This document shows positions 23,791 through 35,560 of a DNA stretch of 64,000 nucleotides, piece by piece. The notes under the pieces were generated by a model, which made no database searches, was not told the origin of the DNA, and worked only from the letters and a program-made list of their open reading frames with translations. Numbering within the stretch: the stretch's first letter is position 1; every line of letters begins with the position of its first letter. The position numbers and the translations under genes are program-made. The DNA is from Halichondria panicea. Its lineage: Eukaryota > Porifera > Demospongiae > Suberitida > Halichondriidae. The stretch is taken from contig NC_087381.1 in NCBI RefSeq assembly GCF_963675165.1, positions 5,457,378-5,521,377 on the forward strand. The letters run 5' to 3'.

Positions 23791-25736
23791 TTTGAGACCA
23801 GCTTCTATTGAAGACTACTTTATACGTACAAGCATGCATCAGTAGTTTGAATTCTATAAATTTTGCTGAAAGAGGATGGACGATTATTTGTGAGAGTACA
23901 GGAATGTAAGCCCTACAATGCTGAGAGGGTTAGCCTGGAAGTATTACAATGTGAAGTCCCTACTTCTTCTGATAGTTAATTAACTCACTTGTGTTGTGCA
24001 TGCTGAATGAAGCTTAGGGCAATGGGCTTTGGTCTCCCCTTGTTTAAGCCCTAATGAAGTGTTTACTTGCGCTTTGCTTGTCCTTCAGGAGAAATTCAGT
24101 TCTGCATAAAATATTAATTTAAACTGTGCAGCATGTTGAGGAACTTACCTAGTTACACAGTTTTGTCAAACAACTCTCAAAGCGTTCTCTAAAAGCTCAA
24201 CTTGTCTGCTTCCTTAAAAACTCCAGCAAATAAATTTTTGTTGATGTGTGCAGCTGCAAATCTGCAGCTGCATAATTGCACGTGCCCTTATTTGGTCATA
24301 GGTCTATTCAACAAACAAGAGCGCGCAAGTGAAGATATGGATATGGCCATGGAAGGAGCTAGCAAGCTAACTAGATCTTCCTATTACAGTTCAATTCAGT
24401 GACAAGGAAAGGCATTTGGCAGTCTTATAATTATTGCTGCTACCAAAGGATAAGGAATAGTAGTGTGTGGATGAATAGTGTTGAATCATGTAGCTTAGAT
24501 ATGGAGCATGTTGATGTCGTGTAACATCTTATAGTAAAAGCATTCCATGAACTGTTTTACTGAGGCAATTATGGTTAACAGTAAGCCGGGTTGCGTGTTG
24601 ACTATGTCTTGGTGACTCAGTTTCTGTAAAATAGACCACTAAATCTAGATCTACCTGGTACGGGTTAGCAGTAAGTCGTGTTGCGTGTTGATCGACCAGG
24701 TACAGAAACCTCTTTTCAAAGATGTTACACAATTAATACATCGCTTCAACTAGTAATTGTATTTGTAAATACGTGTGTGAATCAATTGTTAATTATTTTG
24801 TTTGGTAAAATCTTTTATTATTGTGTACTGGCCTTAATATGAATGCAGATATGCCATTGTAACTGTTCAAGCTAGCAGTAACATTATACGTCTATGGATT
24901 AATAATCTCATGCTTCTCTTTTATTGCAGAATATGGAATGCTGCTCAGGCAAAAAAGCTTAGTGAGATATCAGGGCACCATGGGGCCTCTTTGCAGCCTT
25001 TATATTTAGTCAGCAAACTAGATCCATCAAGCATCTGCCTGAGTTTGTCACTCCCTTAGATTTAACGGCATAATTATTATTGATGCTGATTGCCTTAAAG
25101 TTACAACCAAAGCTTACGTCTGTACCTGTGGGGAGTGGTCGTATTATTTATGTCCCAGTTTGTCATCATTGTTAGGGGAGGAGCAATTGTAGCTATACAA
25201 GAACAATATTAAAATTGTGTACCGCAAGTGTGTTAGGTAAACTTCATGTTGTTTCAAGTTTACAGTCAGTGGTGGATATTAAAAAGACACCATTACATTA
25301 TCGTATAATTATAATTATAGTAAGTAGCCGACCAAACAGTCGTCATGCACTGATATAGAATATTTATAGTCCGTTGTATTCTTCTGACTTGGTCTTCGAC
25401 GGTAGCAGGATAGACCGTAAAAATGACAACTTGTGACTTTCACCATGAAATATTAAAGTATCACATTGCATGCTGCATGCCTATAATTATCTATAAAATA
25501 ATAATTAATGGAGCTTGTGACCTCACACATGAGAAGGTACAGGGAACAGTAAGTTAAGTGAGAGGTACCACTGCATGCACACTGTGATGAAGGACTTAGG
25601 ACAGTACTATAGAGACATGGCGGAGGTTGAATGTAGTGAAGGACTTTGGTAGTGACCGTCACCACAGTTGGTATTGAGCTATGTGGTAGGACTTAGGTAG
25701 TGACCGTCACTGTGATTGGTAGTGAGGATCACCACA

Positions 25737-25966
25737 TACCGTATAGCGCGAAATTTTCGAGGGGCTTAATTTTCGTGGATTTCGTGGGTTAGCAATCCTA
25801 CACGAAAATTAAGTCCACGAAAATCGTTCTTTACCTGCTATAACGTGCAAGATCTAAAGGCGTGGCTTCCGGTAAGCAGTCATTCCGCGAACATTGTGCA
25901 ACGAAATGGCTTTTAGAGGCCAATCCACGAAATATAAGTGCCTCGAAAATTTCGCGCTATACGGTA
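25737..25966. mobile_element. MITE, TACCGTATAGCGCGAAATTT ends
   Basis: 230 bp with long imperfect terminal inverted repeats (left TACCGTATAGCGCGAAATTT, right AAATTTCGCGCTATACGGTA) and a second internal inverted block. It sits within the right subterminal repeats of the CACTG element. A copy in reverse orientation is at 52281-52511. Confidence 0.9.
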
Positions 25967-26052
25967 CATAAATCACCACCATGTAGTGATTCGCTTATGT
26001 AGTGACCATCACCACATTTGGTAGTGACGGTCACCACCCTGTTTTTACAGTG

Positions 26053-26083
<31 letters not shown>

Positions 26084-26127
26084 GGGGCTTTACCGTATCC
26101 CTTGTGTGGCTACGCCTCGAGGCATAA
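26053..26127. repeat. Displaced tip of the composite element's right arm
   Basis: (CA)n followed by GGCTTTACCGTATCCCTTGTG and GCTACGCCTCGAGGCATAA, the exact counterpart of the left tip at 14371. It adjoins the CACTG element at 26052. Confidence 0.85.
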
Positions 26128-26605
26128 TTATAGCAACCATGTATTGCACTGCATTATAATTATGGCATATAATGCACTGGGGTTATATGCAAATGCAGTA
26201 GTTTTTTTAGAAAGAAATCTACTTTTGGGACCAACCCACCCAATCACTCATTTGGTCCCTTTTATAGGCTATATACTCTACCTTTCATTAGTTGTGGAAA
26301 CAAAACCTTAGAATTTACTGAAATTCAACAAACTAATGTATTCACTAAAATTCCACTCAAAACACATGCATGCACGTCTTTTATTACAATTTATAGGGAA
26401 AAATTTACCAATCAGAAGAATTTGATGTCATTGGGCAACAAGTTAGTTATTGCAGGCGCCCGAGGGCATCACGTCATCCAGTAAAATATATGGCATGTTG
26501 CACTCATGCATGCTGGGCAATAACTAATACATAATTATGCTATAAATTATATCACGCATAATAATTATAATTATGCAGCATGCAACATGCAGTGTAATGA
26601 CTTAC

Positions 26606-27489
26606 AGAAGTCACAAAGACCTCCTCTTTCACCATCGAGATAAGGATAGAAAAAGCACGCTGGACATCTTTCAGGTAATCAGTGCTCTGAGTAGTCCCAG
26701 GTTTCCACGCTTTTTTAAGAATGAAAAGATCCCTCAAACATTCAGCCATTCTCTCAATGAGTACTGTCTGTGCTCTTTCATCAATTTTCTAGCAATAATT
26801 ATTATTATATAAGTCATAATTATAGAGACTCATGTTAAACAAAATAAATATTGCAATCGACAATCAACTTACGGATAGCCTGAAGTCTTTCGTATTTGTT
26901 GGGATTTCAACAAACCACACAAGGATAGAAAAAGCACGCTGGACATCTTTGAGATATATTTTTGAGCTCCCAGGATTTGGTTGAGTAGAAGAGAAAATAG
27001 TCCTCAAGCACGCAGTCATTCTCTCAATGAGCTGTTTTTGTACACTGCCATAGATTTCCTAATTTACAATAATTATCGGTATGGTATTCAAATCAACACA
27101 TAATTTAAATTATATACGCCCTTGGTATATACTACCCTGACAGTCCCTATATATATAACTGCATGGCACAATGCATTAATTCATGCCCTGACTCACCATA
27201 AATATATCACAGAAGACTCTACGAGTTTCATTTTTTTGTGAAGTGGATGTGCCTCTCGAGCTCTCAGCTTCATTATACAGAAACAGTTCATTCCACAATG
27301 ATGTCACATCAGTGTCTTCTAAAGAATTCCCTTGACGTTGCCCAAATTCAGCATTTAGTTTGACAGACAAGCTGTAAATGGATGTCGTCATCAAATCTTA
27401 TAATTTATTCAGTAAAATAAATACCTTTGTAACTTGGTATCCTGGTCTTTGATTACCACATCCTGGTCTTGTATTTTTTGCTGGAGGTT
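26606..27489 (-). CDS. Unknown protein with a duplicated helical domain
   Basis: Three or more exons in splice order: 27425-27489 (coiled-coil-like, QQKIQDQDVVIKDQDTKLQ), 27197-27371 (FGQRQGNSLEDTDVTSLWNE), 26873-27058 and 26606-26788. Phases are continuous (2, 0, 0, 0). The last two exons are paralogous: both contain (L/V)LIERM..CLR, a variable stretch and YLKDVQRAFSIL, so the domain of about 60 residues is repeated. No known family recognised. The 5' part is not found; 3' continuation may be the exons at 15792-16340. No transmembrane segment seen. Confidence 0.6.
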
Positions 27490-28486
27490 CTGAATTAATG
27501 TTTTAGTCCCACAAAAACCCAGCGTATTAAGAGTCCCTGCATTTATTGTGTATATAATAATTGCAGGCATAGAAAACCTTGTATATACCTATAATTATGC
27601 ATGATATAATTATATATACTTATTAAAACCTTAAAAGCAGCTATATAGGTAGACCAGCTCTTTTTAGCTGGTATATATATAATTTTATAGGCTGGGTCAA
27701 AGGTATCTTAATTGTTGCTCAGTGAGTGCAGGGGCAGATCAATTAAGGCAATCCAGTGCTCTGTATATATATATATGGCATGTTGCATCACTATACTATA
27801 GCAACCATTCATATATTATATTGCACTGTGTGTAAATGCAGTGGATAAATCCCCATGCACCCAATAAATCATTTGGTCCCTTTTATTGGGGTGAGCCCTG
27901 AGGCGAGACCCATAGTTTCGAGTATACTGTAGAGAAAAGCTCAGTGACCGGATATCCGTCTGTCTGTCTGTGTGTCTGTCGCTTAGCATGACGATCGCTC
28001 CATTTGCACGCTTTTTAGCGTGACGATCTGTTTGAATTTTTATTTCTACTCGAACTCACTGGATGAAACTGATAGTCATACAGTTCAACAACTATTAAGG
28101 CAGTGAGGCAATGGCGTTGGGACACCATCTGCTGGCAAGACTAAGGGAAGTTTGACGAGCTAATGAGACAGAAGCTCAGCTCGTCTGAAGAGGAAGAGAG
28201 AACAGTTAGAGAGACCTTTACGAAACAGTAAATGAAACTGATACAGCTCAACAACTAAGGGAATATATCAAAGACACCATCTGCTGGCAAGGCTAAGGAA
28301 GTTTAACAACAAGTAGGAGCTATGAGACAGAAGCTCGTCTGTCGCCAAAAGGTTCGAATTGAATAGGAAAAGAGAATTGCAGTTAGAGAGATCTTTAGGA
28401 AACGAAGGAAACAGCAACTCACTACAACTTCTTTGTCTTCGCTAAGGCTATAGGCTCGCCCCACATGCACAATGCTTCTAGGCTAA
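27490..28486. other. Non-coding with duplicated blocks
   Basis: No gene recognised. 27795-27890 resembles 26130-26270 (ATAGCAACCAT...ATTTGGTCCCTTTTAT). 28065-28230 and 28235-28410 are two diverged copies of a block with CACCATCTGCTGGCAAG and GAGACAGAAGCTC. Confidence 0.6.
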
Positions 28487-28529
28487 TTATGCCTCGAGGC
28501 GTAGCCGCACAAGGGATACGGTAAAGCTG

Positions 28530-28575
<46 letters not shown>

Positions 28576-28628
28576 TGTTCCAGCTGTAACTGCTCAACGG
28601 TTGCAATGCGACGAAAGCTAACAGCTTC

Positions 28629-29443
28629 CAGTGGCGTGTACAATGGGGGGATTTGGGGGCTTGAGCACCCCCCTGTCCTCCCAGACAACCATGAAACTAA
28701 TCCTATCACTCAGTAGCTAGCTAGCTAACTGTGCAGCTCCAGAGATACGTGCAGCTCTATCTCCCGACGATGATTGACCACGCCCAATTGAGCATGCGCA
28801 ATCAGTACTGCCATTCCAATGGTTATGTAATGCTAAATAGCTGATCAAGATCCTTTGCACTCTCCCAGTCACCTCTTGCTCCACTGAGAGATACTGAGAA
28901 GCAATGACTAACACCAAAATGACTGGACATCCCCATTGCAGTGATTGACCAGTTTGCTAGGATGTACCCCAGGAGAATAGTGCATGGAGATCCTACAAGA
29001 TGACTGACTCATAATTATCACGCTATGCATGTCTTAGATCCCATTTGACTCAGTGTATTTAGCAGGGAACTATGAGCTATAGTACCGGTACTATAGATTG
29101 CTCTGGGCTAAAAACTACAACATTATACATTGTATTGTCATTTACAAGAAGATACACATGTAATAACATAAAATTATTGTAGCTAGATGCTTTATCTAGT
29201 AACATAGTAACAGAACTATAGAATGGAAAAGAGAGAAGCTCTAGAGGAGAATAGTAGGAGCCGCTCTTTTCTTGGGCAGTGTGCTGTACTTTTTTGCTGC
29301 AAGGCTGCATGGGGGAGAGCTGGATGTATGAAAGATGCGCCGCAATAAATGAGGGGGCGTAAAATCGCGCGCGCTATGCGCGCGGCCCCATTTTTTCTGT
29401 ATTCTTGAGCACCCTCCTGCTTCAATCTCTAGAAACGCCCCTG
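28629..29443. mobile_element. 815-bp CAGTGGCGT-type DNA element with 5-bp target duplication
   Basis: Starts CAGTGGCGTGTACAATGGGG and ends AGAAACGCCCCTG, terminal inverted repeats of about 9-10 bases with further similarity (CTTGAGCACCC) just inside. It is flanked by GCTTC at 28624-28628 and 29444-29448. The uninterrupted relative at 14508 has a single GCTTC, so insertion is precise. No transposase. Confidence 0.85.
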
Positions 29444-30104
29444 GCTTCTATAAGCTTCTAGCCACGTTCTCTTGGATTTTGATTCGTGGATTCATTTAGC
29501 AAACTAAAGCTTCTTTCTCGAGTTATGGCTAGTTTGACTCACATTGCAGTCTCTTCAGAATCTTTCATACCATCATCTGTTCTGAATGACCACATGGATA
29601 ATGGAAATCCCCATCTCTGTTCAGGGAGCTTCCCTCAATTTTGCTGCTATTGCATAATTATTTGCGAAGCGATCCAGTTGAGAAAGAAGAAGCTACCACT
29701 GGTTTTAGCTAACTTCTGTTCGTTCTAGAGTTGACTGCATGCAGGTATTGACCTTAGTACATCAGTAAAAATAGGTAAAATATGACTGATAATCACTTTT
29801 AATATTCTGAGCAAAAGGGGGGTTCCTTTGCTCCCTTGGATCTCCCACTCGATCCGCCACTGCCACCTATTATTCAAAACTGTGTACGTTAAGTTACTAC
29901 GAGGACACACCTAAGAAGATACACTTAGCTTATACCATACGAGACAAGACATGTTACTAATCTGTCTTCTGCTCCAGTTTTATGCAGAACCTCGGTATAA
30001 TTATAGTCTTTTTTCCAAGAAAACTATGGAACAAGATTGTGTTAAATTGTGAACTTAGCGCTTATTTAAGTATTAACGATCAACTCTCATTTGATAGTAC
30101 TCAA

Positions 30105-30352
30105 CAAAAACTAAAAACAGAGTAAAGACAGCGGACTTAGACAAGTTAGAGCTTGTCAGTGGTGTAAACTTACTTCTCTAGAGTAACCTCCCAGCCTCTG
30201 AGTGATCGCTAGTGGATAGGAGAGCTAGAAACAGTTGAAATACAACCAGAGTACGGTCAAAACAAAAATAATCGCGAGCGCGAAATCATAACGCGGAGTG
30301 TTTCAACCATTTACACAGGGAGGCCTGGTCGTTTCCAATCCCCTTCCTTTTC
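30105..30352. repeat. Direct repeat, copy 1
   Basis: About 250 bp almost identical to 30836-31080, 731 bp apart. Starts AAAAACTAAAAACAGAGTAA and ends near TTTCCAATCCCCTTC. An inverted echo (GGTGAAACACTCCACGTTAT, 30363-30384) follows only this copy. Confidence 0.9.
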
Positions 30353-30835
30353 GAAAATTTTTGGTGAAACACTCCACGTTATAGGGTTTGGCTAAAACTA
30401 CAAAGGGATTATTTTATAGTCAGCATGCTCATTACCTGTCTTGGCTGCCATACAATGTGCTGTACATAGAAACGGTGAAATTGATCACTTTTAATTAATG
30501 TTGAATATTCTAAAAAGTAAAGAGAATATAGCTCTAAAAGGTCGACTAAGCAACGCAACCACTATCACTAAACAAATAAATGCTATAAAATAAGGAATAG
30601 CCCTTACTATGAAGTCGTGAGAGGTCAAGGCCCGTGGTGTGTCTAAAAGTATACTAAAGCAGTTTGAAGGACTATACTGCAAACGTTTATGAACAGTAAA
30701 GCTTATCCATGGCATGAAACCATTCTATATAGCACTTAGATACATAATAACCAAGTCAAGCAATGTCTTTTGCTGTTTAGGCTTCGCAGCAGGGAAAGAG
30801 AAAAGTTGACATGGAGTAATTCAAGCTATACTCAT

Positions 30836-31080
30836 CAAAAACTAAAAACAGAGTAAAGACAGCGGACTTAGACAAGTTAGAGCTTGTCAGTGGTGTAAAC
30901 TTACTTCTCTAGAGTAACCTCCCAGCCTCTGAGTGATCGCTAGTGGATAGGAGAGCTAGAAACAGTTGAAATACAACTAGAGTACGGTCAAAACAAAAAT
31001 AATCGCGATCGCGAAATCATAACGCGGAGTGTTTCAACCATTTACACAGGGAGGCCTGGTCGTTTCCAATCCCCTTCTTT
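30836..31080. repeat. Direct repeat, copy 2
   Basis: Second copy; the 480 bp between copies has no recognisable gene. The pair could be LTRs of a very small element or a simple duplication. I saw no primer-binding site. Confidence 0.9.
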
Positions 31081-31636
31081 TTCAATCTATGGTAAAACCA
31101 TACTCAGCCAGGGGAAGTCCCACTTGCGTAGAGCTAGCTAGCTGCCACGATCGAACAGTCAACTAGCTAACCTAGGCTAACCTGAACACTCCTTTGGCAG
31201 TTGATGCATCAGAACAACAGGTACAATCATTGAATCAAATTACAATAGCTACAAAACTGATAAATAGCTAGCTGGTAGCTGTAGTAAAGCCACAATAGCT
31301 TAGTCTGAAAGGGGGGATCCGTGGCACCCTGGGATCTCCCCCTGGATCCGCCACTGGTTTGCTAATCCACGATCAAAATCCAAGCTATAGAAGCCTATTA
31401 TATAGAAGCTGTTAGTTTTGCATTGCAACCGTTGAGCAGTTACAGCTGGAACAGACACACAGACAGACACAGTCAGCTTTACCGTATCCCTTGTGCCGCG
31501 AGTCCTGCGTGCGGCTACGCCTCGAGGCATAATAACACTGCAAAGAACTCGATTAGAAATCAATAGTACGGTTTTTTCATGCAATAAGGGATTAACAGCA
31601 CCAGGAGTTCATTAAGAGGACTGGAGTAGTACACAC

Positions 31637-31859
31637 CAGTGGCGTAGCCAGGATTTTGGGAAGGGCAGGGCTCAGTCACTTTTTCCTCAGCAGTCAGCAT
31701 GCGCATTAGATGGCCCTGCCCACATTTCCATTCAATGACATCATTCTAGTATAACAATACTGGACAGATCGTGGTAATTCAAGCTGAGTTGGAGTTGATA
31801 AAGCACAAAAGGGGGGGGGGGGCTCTAGCCCCTCAGCCCCCCCTCTGCCTACGCCACTG
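31637..31859. mobile_element. MITE, CAGTGGCGTAGCCAGG ends
   Basis: 223 bp. Left CAGTGGCGTAGCCAGG, right CTGCCTACGCCACTG. Flanked by CACAC on both sides (31632-31636, 31860-31864), consistent with a 5-bp target duplication although low in complexity. A solo left end lies at about 54179. Confidence 0.8.
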
Positions 31860-31994
31860 CACACTATACATTACGGTATACATGCATGCAGGTATTTCAT
31901 ACTAAGTCACTAGCAAAACGTTTGAAGTGGGTGCAGACTGCTAGGTGGAGTGGTTAATTAGTTAAAACAGTATACCTCCAGCCCAGCCACATTC

Positions 31995-32218
31995 ATGGTA
32001 CAGTTTACAGGTGCAACATTTTGCGTTTTTCGAGGGCAGACAGAAAACGCGGAAAATTTAAACTGGGATAAACTTCCAATCCCACGCACCAGTATTTGTT
32101 ATTGGTGGGTGTGGTTTCCTGGAATTGATACGCGAATATTAGAACCCACGAATATTTTTACTGAGGGCTCTGGAGCCATTTGCACTGCGGAAATTTCCCG
32201 CTACATGGTATTCAGATG
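31995..32218. mobile_element. Degenerate MITE, second copy at 60367-60589
   Basis: Shares TTTTTCGAGGGCAGA, CCCACGCACCAGTATTT, TATTGGTGGGTGTGGTTTCC and GAGGGCTCTGGAGCC with the element at 60367-60589. Ends are eroded (right GGAAATTTCCCGCTACATGGTA). The open frame across it is incidental. Confidence 0.8.
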
Positions 32219-32883
32219 TAGAACAGAACAACGTGCGCGGGAGTTGGATACTCTTCTTAATGAACTCTTATAGCACGCTGATAGCACTGCCTCATGCAAT
32301 TAGTAGCCTTGCCATTGCTTGTTACTAATCCCATAATTATATTGATAGTGTACACAATTTGAAAGTATATAATTATTATATGCAAATTATATGATAGCTC
32401 GCATAAATATAGTATCACTCAGTATAATTTAGCACAATAATACATTTATTTAGTAGATTTTCTTACTGTCTAAAAAGCTCGGATCCCTTTCGCTCTGGAT
32501 GCTCTGGCTGCTCCTCTGGCGTTGTCTGCATTATTATACAGAAAGAAGTTTGTCAGATCGATTCAACAGATGCCCATGAAATGGCTCACCTCCTAGAATC
32601 ATTATGGGGATCCATTTCTATATCTAGATTTATAGATATCTTGCTATATAAATATATTTTGCCTGGCTAATAGCTATAACTGCATGCATACATAAAAACT
32701 TAACTTATAATTATAAGCCGATTTGGGAATGCATTGGTTAAATCTATAACTATTCATAGCATAGCATGCATACCTGTCCAACAGTTCACCTGATTTTGCA
32801 ATCACATGCAGTCTCCTATATAATATATATATATGTATAAAAGAAGATTCACCTCCAGTTAGAATCTACAGCTATAAATTAGC

Positions 32884-35188
32884 ATGGCCTCCAACTCAAA
32901 AAAAGTGATATGTGAGAATGGCTGTGCCAAAGCTACTAGAGTTGCTAAAAAATTTGACCCTTTTCGCTCAACACCTAAGTCAATTGTCACCATTGACTTT
33001 GGAACAACTCATTGTTCTGTATCGTCTCTACTAGACGTCAATGCATGCCCCGACCCTTCTGTACTGGACCCAGTGCTTCTGAATCTTGATACTAAATGTC
33101 GAAAAAGAGTGCCTTCTTGCATTCTCTTTGACAAGTTTGGCGACAGAAAAGGTATTGGATACGAAGCGAGAGAAGAATATGCGACTCTTGGAATGAGAGT
33201 GAGACCAGCATATGCTTTTTTTGAGCATGTTAAGAAGGAAATCCAAAGAAAAGAAGTAAGTCAATTTTTAGCCTTTATAATTATAGTAAAGTTTATGTTT
33301 TGTCACTTTTGTGCCTATAAGCATGCACTTTTAATAGTCATGTATCAACATTGCAATACCTTATATTTTAGGATGTTGATAGAAACCACAAGATCCAAGC
33401 TATGAATGGAAAGCAGTACTTCCTCATTGATGTGATTGCACACATTTTGTGCCACCTAAAGGAGATGATCCTTGAAGAAATTAAGGATGATGGATTTCAT
33501 AGTATAGAAGATGTCGACTGGGTTGTTACTGTTCCTGCAATCTGGAAAGCAAGAGGGAAAAGAATGATGCGGGAGGCTGGATACATGGTATAAATTATTT
33601 GATTGTAACAAGTTAGTTCATGAACAAATTTCTATGGTTATGATTATGAAAGCATGTACCATAGTGCTTGAAAAAAGAATTGCAGAAACCTATATCGGTA
33701 CTGGCATCACAATATCCTTGCCAGATGGCAAAAGTTAGATTGAAAAATTAATTGTCTGCTCATTTTGCACATTCGCAAAGGTTTTCACATAAGTTTTTCA
33801 CAAGTTTCTGTATAATTATGAATAACTTCAGCTGTTGAACGACTTGTATTCTCTTTGTACACATGCAGGCTGGCTTATGTGATCCTCATGTGAAAATGGG
33901 TAACCTGGAAGAAGCTACAGGACGAGTACAACCTCCACCAAAGGAAGAATCTAATCCCGAAAAACTATCGCTTGCTCTTGAGCCAGAATCTGCAGCAATT
34001 TGGTGTAAGAAAAAGATTGATACCGCACAAAGAAATGATGTTGAAACCTATCTGGTTGTGGATTGTGGTGGTGGCACTGTGGACATAGCTACCCATGGAA
34101 TTAGCAATGGTCATGTTCAAGAATTAGCACCTTCGGCAGGTAACATGAGCGGCGGAACAACCATCAATGAAACGTTTCGACACTTTTTAAGTTGTTTTAT
34201 TGGTGATCCGGGTTTCACTCGGTACTTCAGTGTACCTGATCCTGTAAAAAGATCAAAACGGGTGTCAGATATAAACAAAATTGTGTACACAGCCTTTGAA
34301 GAGCAGAAAATAATTTTTGGCAATCAAGAACGGAAAGATAGTTTTGTTGTGGAGTTTACCTATGCTTTCATACAAGATTTTGGCAAGCTGATGGAAGGGA
34401 AGGCAGAAAGTCTTAACCACACAAATGTCCAGATCGAAGAAGATGGGTCAAAAATGAGATTATCTCGTTCAAAAATGGTGGAGTTTTTCAAACCAACTAT
34501 TGATGACATTAGTAAACTGATTTGTGACCACATTCGTGCTAAAGGTTTGGCACCTACACTCGACAAAATTTTTTGGATTGGTGGATTTGGCGGGTGCAGA
34601 TATTTGAGAAGTCAACTTCAAGAAGCTATCAACAATCAGTTTCATACTGAGCTCAAAAGAGAATACGCATGCAGTTGTCCAACTGAGCCGCAGTTAGCCA
34701 TAGTAAAAGGTGCACTGGCGTTTCGGTGTGATCCTAGTGTGATACAAAAACGAAAGGCTGATGCTACGTACGGGATAGCATGCAGTATGCCATTTGTCAA
34801 AGGCAAGCATCGACCAGACTACAGTGTAGATGATGAAGACAACCGTTCTAAAAAGTGGTGTAAAAACATTTTTTCAACGTTTATTGAGAGAGACGAGAGT
34901 ATCTGCACCAATGAAGTTTTTGTAACTAATTATGTCCCACTTTCCAAATCACAGAAGACAATGACGTTAACTTTCTACAGTGCTCTACATCCAAACGTGT
35001 GGTATACGACTGATCGTGGTGTTAATCAACTAGCCAAAATGGTTGTCAATATTGCTGGTTACGGTCGGGATAGGGACGTCGAAGTAGTTTTCGATGTTAC
35101 ACACACTGAGATACAAGTGTGCGTTCGAGACAAGCTGAGCCAAAACGAGTATAAGATTGTTATCGATTTCTTGTTTTCAGAGTTGTAA
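32884..35188 (+). CDS. HSPA12-like atypical Hsp70 family protein
   Basis: Cytosolic actin-fold ATPase of the HSPA12 branch of Hsp70, which lacks the normal peptide-binding C-terminal domain. Three exons in phase 0: 32884-33255, 33372-33587, 33869-35188 (635 residues; human HSPA12A/B are slightly longer). Motifs: phosphate-1 loop TIDFGTTHCSVSS (residues 36-48), VVTVPAIWK in exon 2, EPESAAIWC, phosphate-2 VDCGGGTVDIA (about 259-270), and adenosine-binding IFWIGGFGGCRYL (about 430-442). ATG 32884 gives an N-terminal extension before the ATPase fold and is the first in-frame ATG after an AT-rich region (TATAAAAG at 32835). All junctions are consensus and the frame is open, so the gene looks functional. 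A short copy of its 3' end lies at 37299-37352. Confidence 0.92.
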
Positions 35189-35514
35189 ACTGAATACAAT
35201 GGCTACAGAACTTAAAACATGCTTTTATTAGAACATAATTTATAGTTATACCCATAATTATATAGATCTCTATTGTCCTGAGTTTGTACAATGATAATGT
35301 TTTGCACCCTTCGTAATATTTAAATCAAGGTACAGATCAAGAATACGTTAGTACTGATTGTTATAATTTTACTGCATGCTCAGCTGCATGTGATTGCTGC
35401 CAATTTTTTGAACAAAAGTCCAATGGCGGGACAAGACTATACACTTATTATAATTATAGTGTCTCTGCATTGAAACTATATACAATGAAGAGACAAAATT
35501 AATGAGAACTCAGA

Positions 35515-35560
35515 TTGACTTCTGACCGTTCAGGGCAGGCCTCACCAGCTGAATAAAAAA
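35515..35560 (-). pseudogene. Fragment resembling TBC1D25-like exon 8 5' end
   Basis: Short match (GACCGTTCAGGGCAGGCCTCACCAGCTG-like, with acceptor) to the start of exon 8 at about 43170-43204. Too short and diverged to be functional. Confidence 0.45.

Larger units (their letters stand above)
20885..26052. mobile_element. CACTG...CAGTG element (CACTA/EnSpm-like), non-autonomous
   Basis: Begins CACTGTAAAAAC at 20885 and ends GTTTTTACAGTG at 26052. Both ends carry arrays of a short palindromic motif close to GGTAGTGACCGTCACCAC (20900-21060; 25640-25740 and 25975-26040). CACTA-superfamily elements are known for CACTA/CACTG tips and subterminal repeats; that is the basis for the class. It interrupts the right arm of the composite element inside its CA/GT run, so the target duplication cannot be read. 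I saw no transposase in 21100-25600. The interior carries further repeats and a MITE. Confidence 0.7.
14371..26127. mobile_element. Large inverted-repeat (foldback-type) composite element
   Basis: Left tip TTATGCCTCGAGGC at 14371 followed by GTAGCCGCAC, GGGATACGGTAAAGCTGACT and a (GT)n run; the reverse complement of the same tip sits at 26053-26127. Long arms: 14466-15360 on the left and 20178-20884 on the right, the right arm being cut from its tip by the 5.2-kb CACTG element. Inside are a second inverted pair (16866-17165 versus 19760-20044), two smaller elements and a perfect 68-bp inner pair. No transposase recognised. A family relative is at 28487-31532. The boundaries come from matching the tips; target duplication not resolved. 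Confidence 0.6.
28487..31532. mobile_element. Second copy of the GCCTCGAGGC-tip inverted-repeat element
   Basis: Left tip TTATGCCTCGAGGCGTAGCC at 28487, right tip as reverse complement ending at 31532. Left arm 28487-28628 plus 29444-29590 matches 14371-14650; right arm is 31356-31532. About 3.05 kb, of which 815 bp is a later insertion. No transposase seen. The end fragments with GGATC(C/T)(G)CCACTG at 29815-29870 and 31308-31357 are further repeat pieces. Confidence 0.65.

Noticed and set aside
24900-25100. Possible exon after TTTTATTGCAG at about 24928
   Set aside because: Acceptor-like sequence but stops within a short distance and no matching partner exon.
31995-32273. 92-residue plus-strand frame
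   Set aside because: Coincides with a MITE that recurs at 60367-60589 without an open frame.
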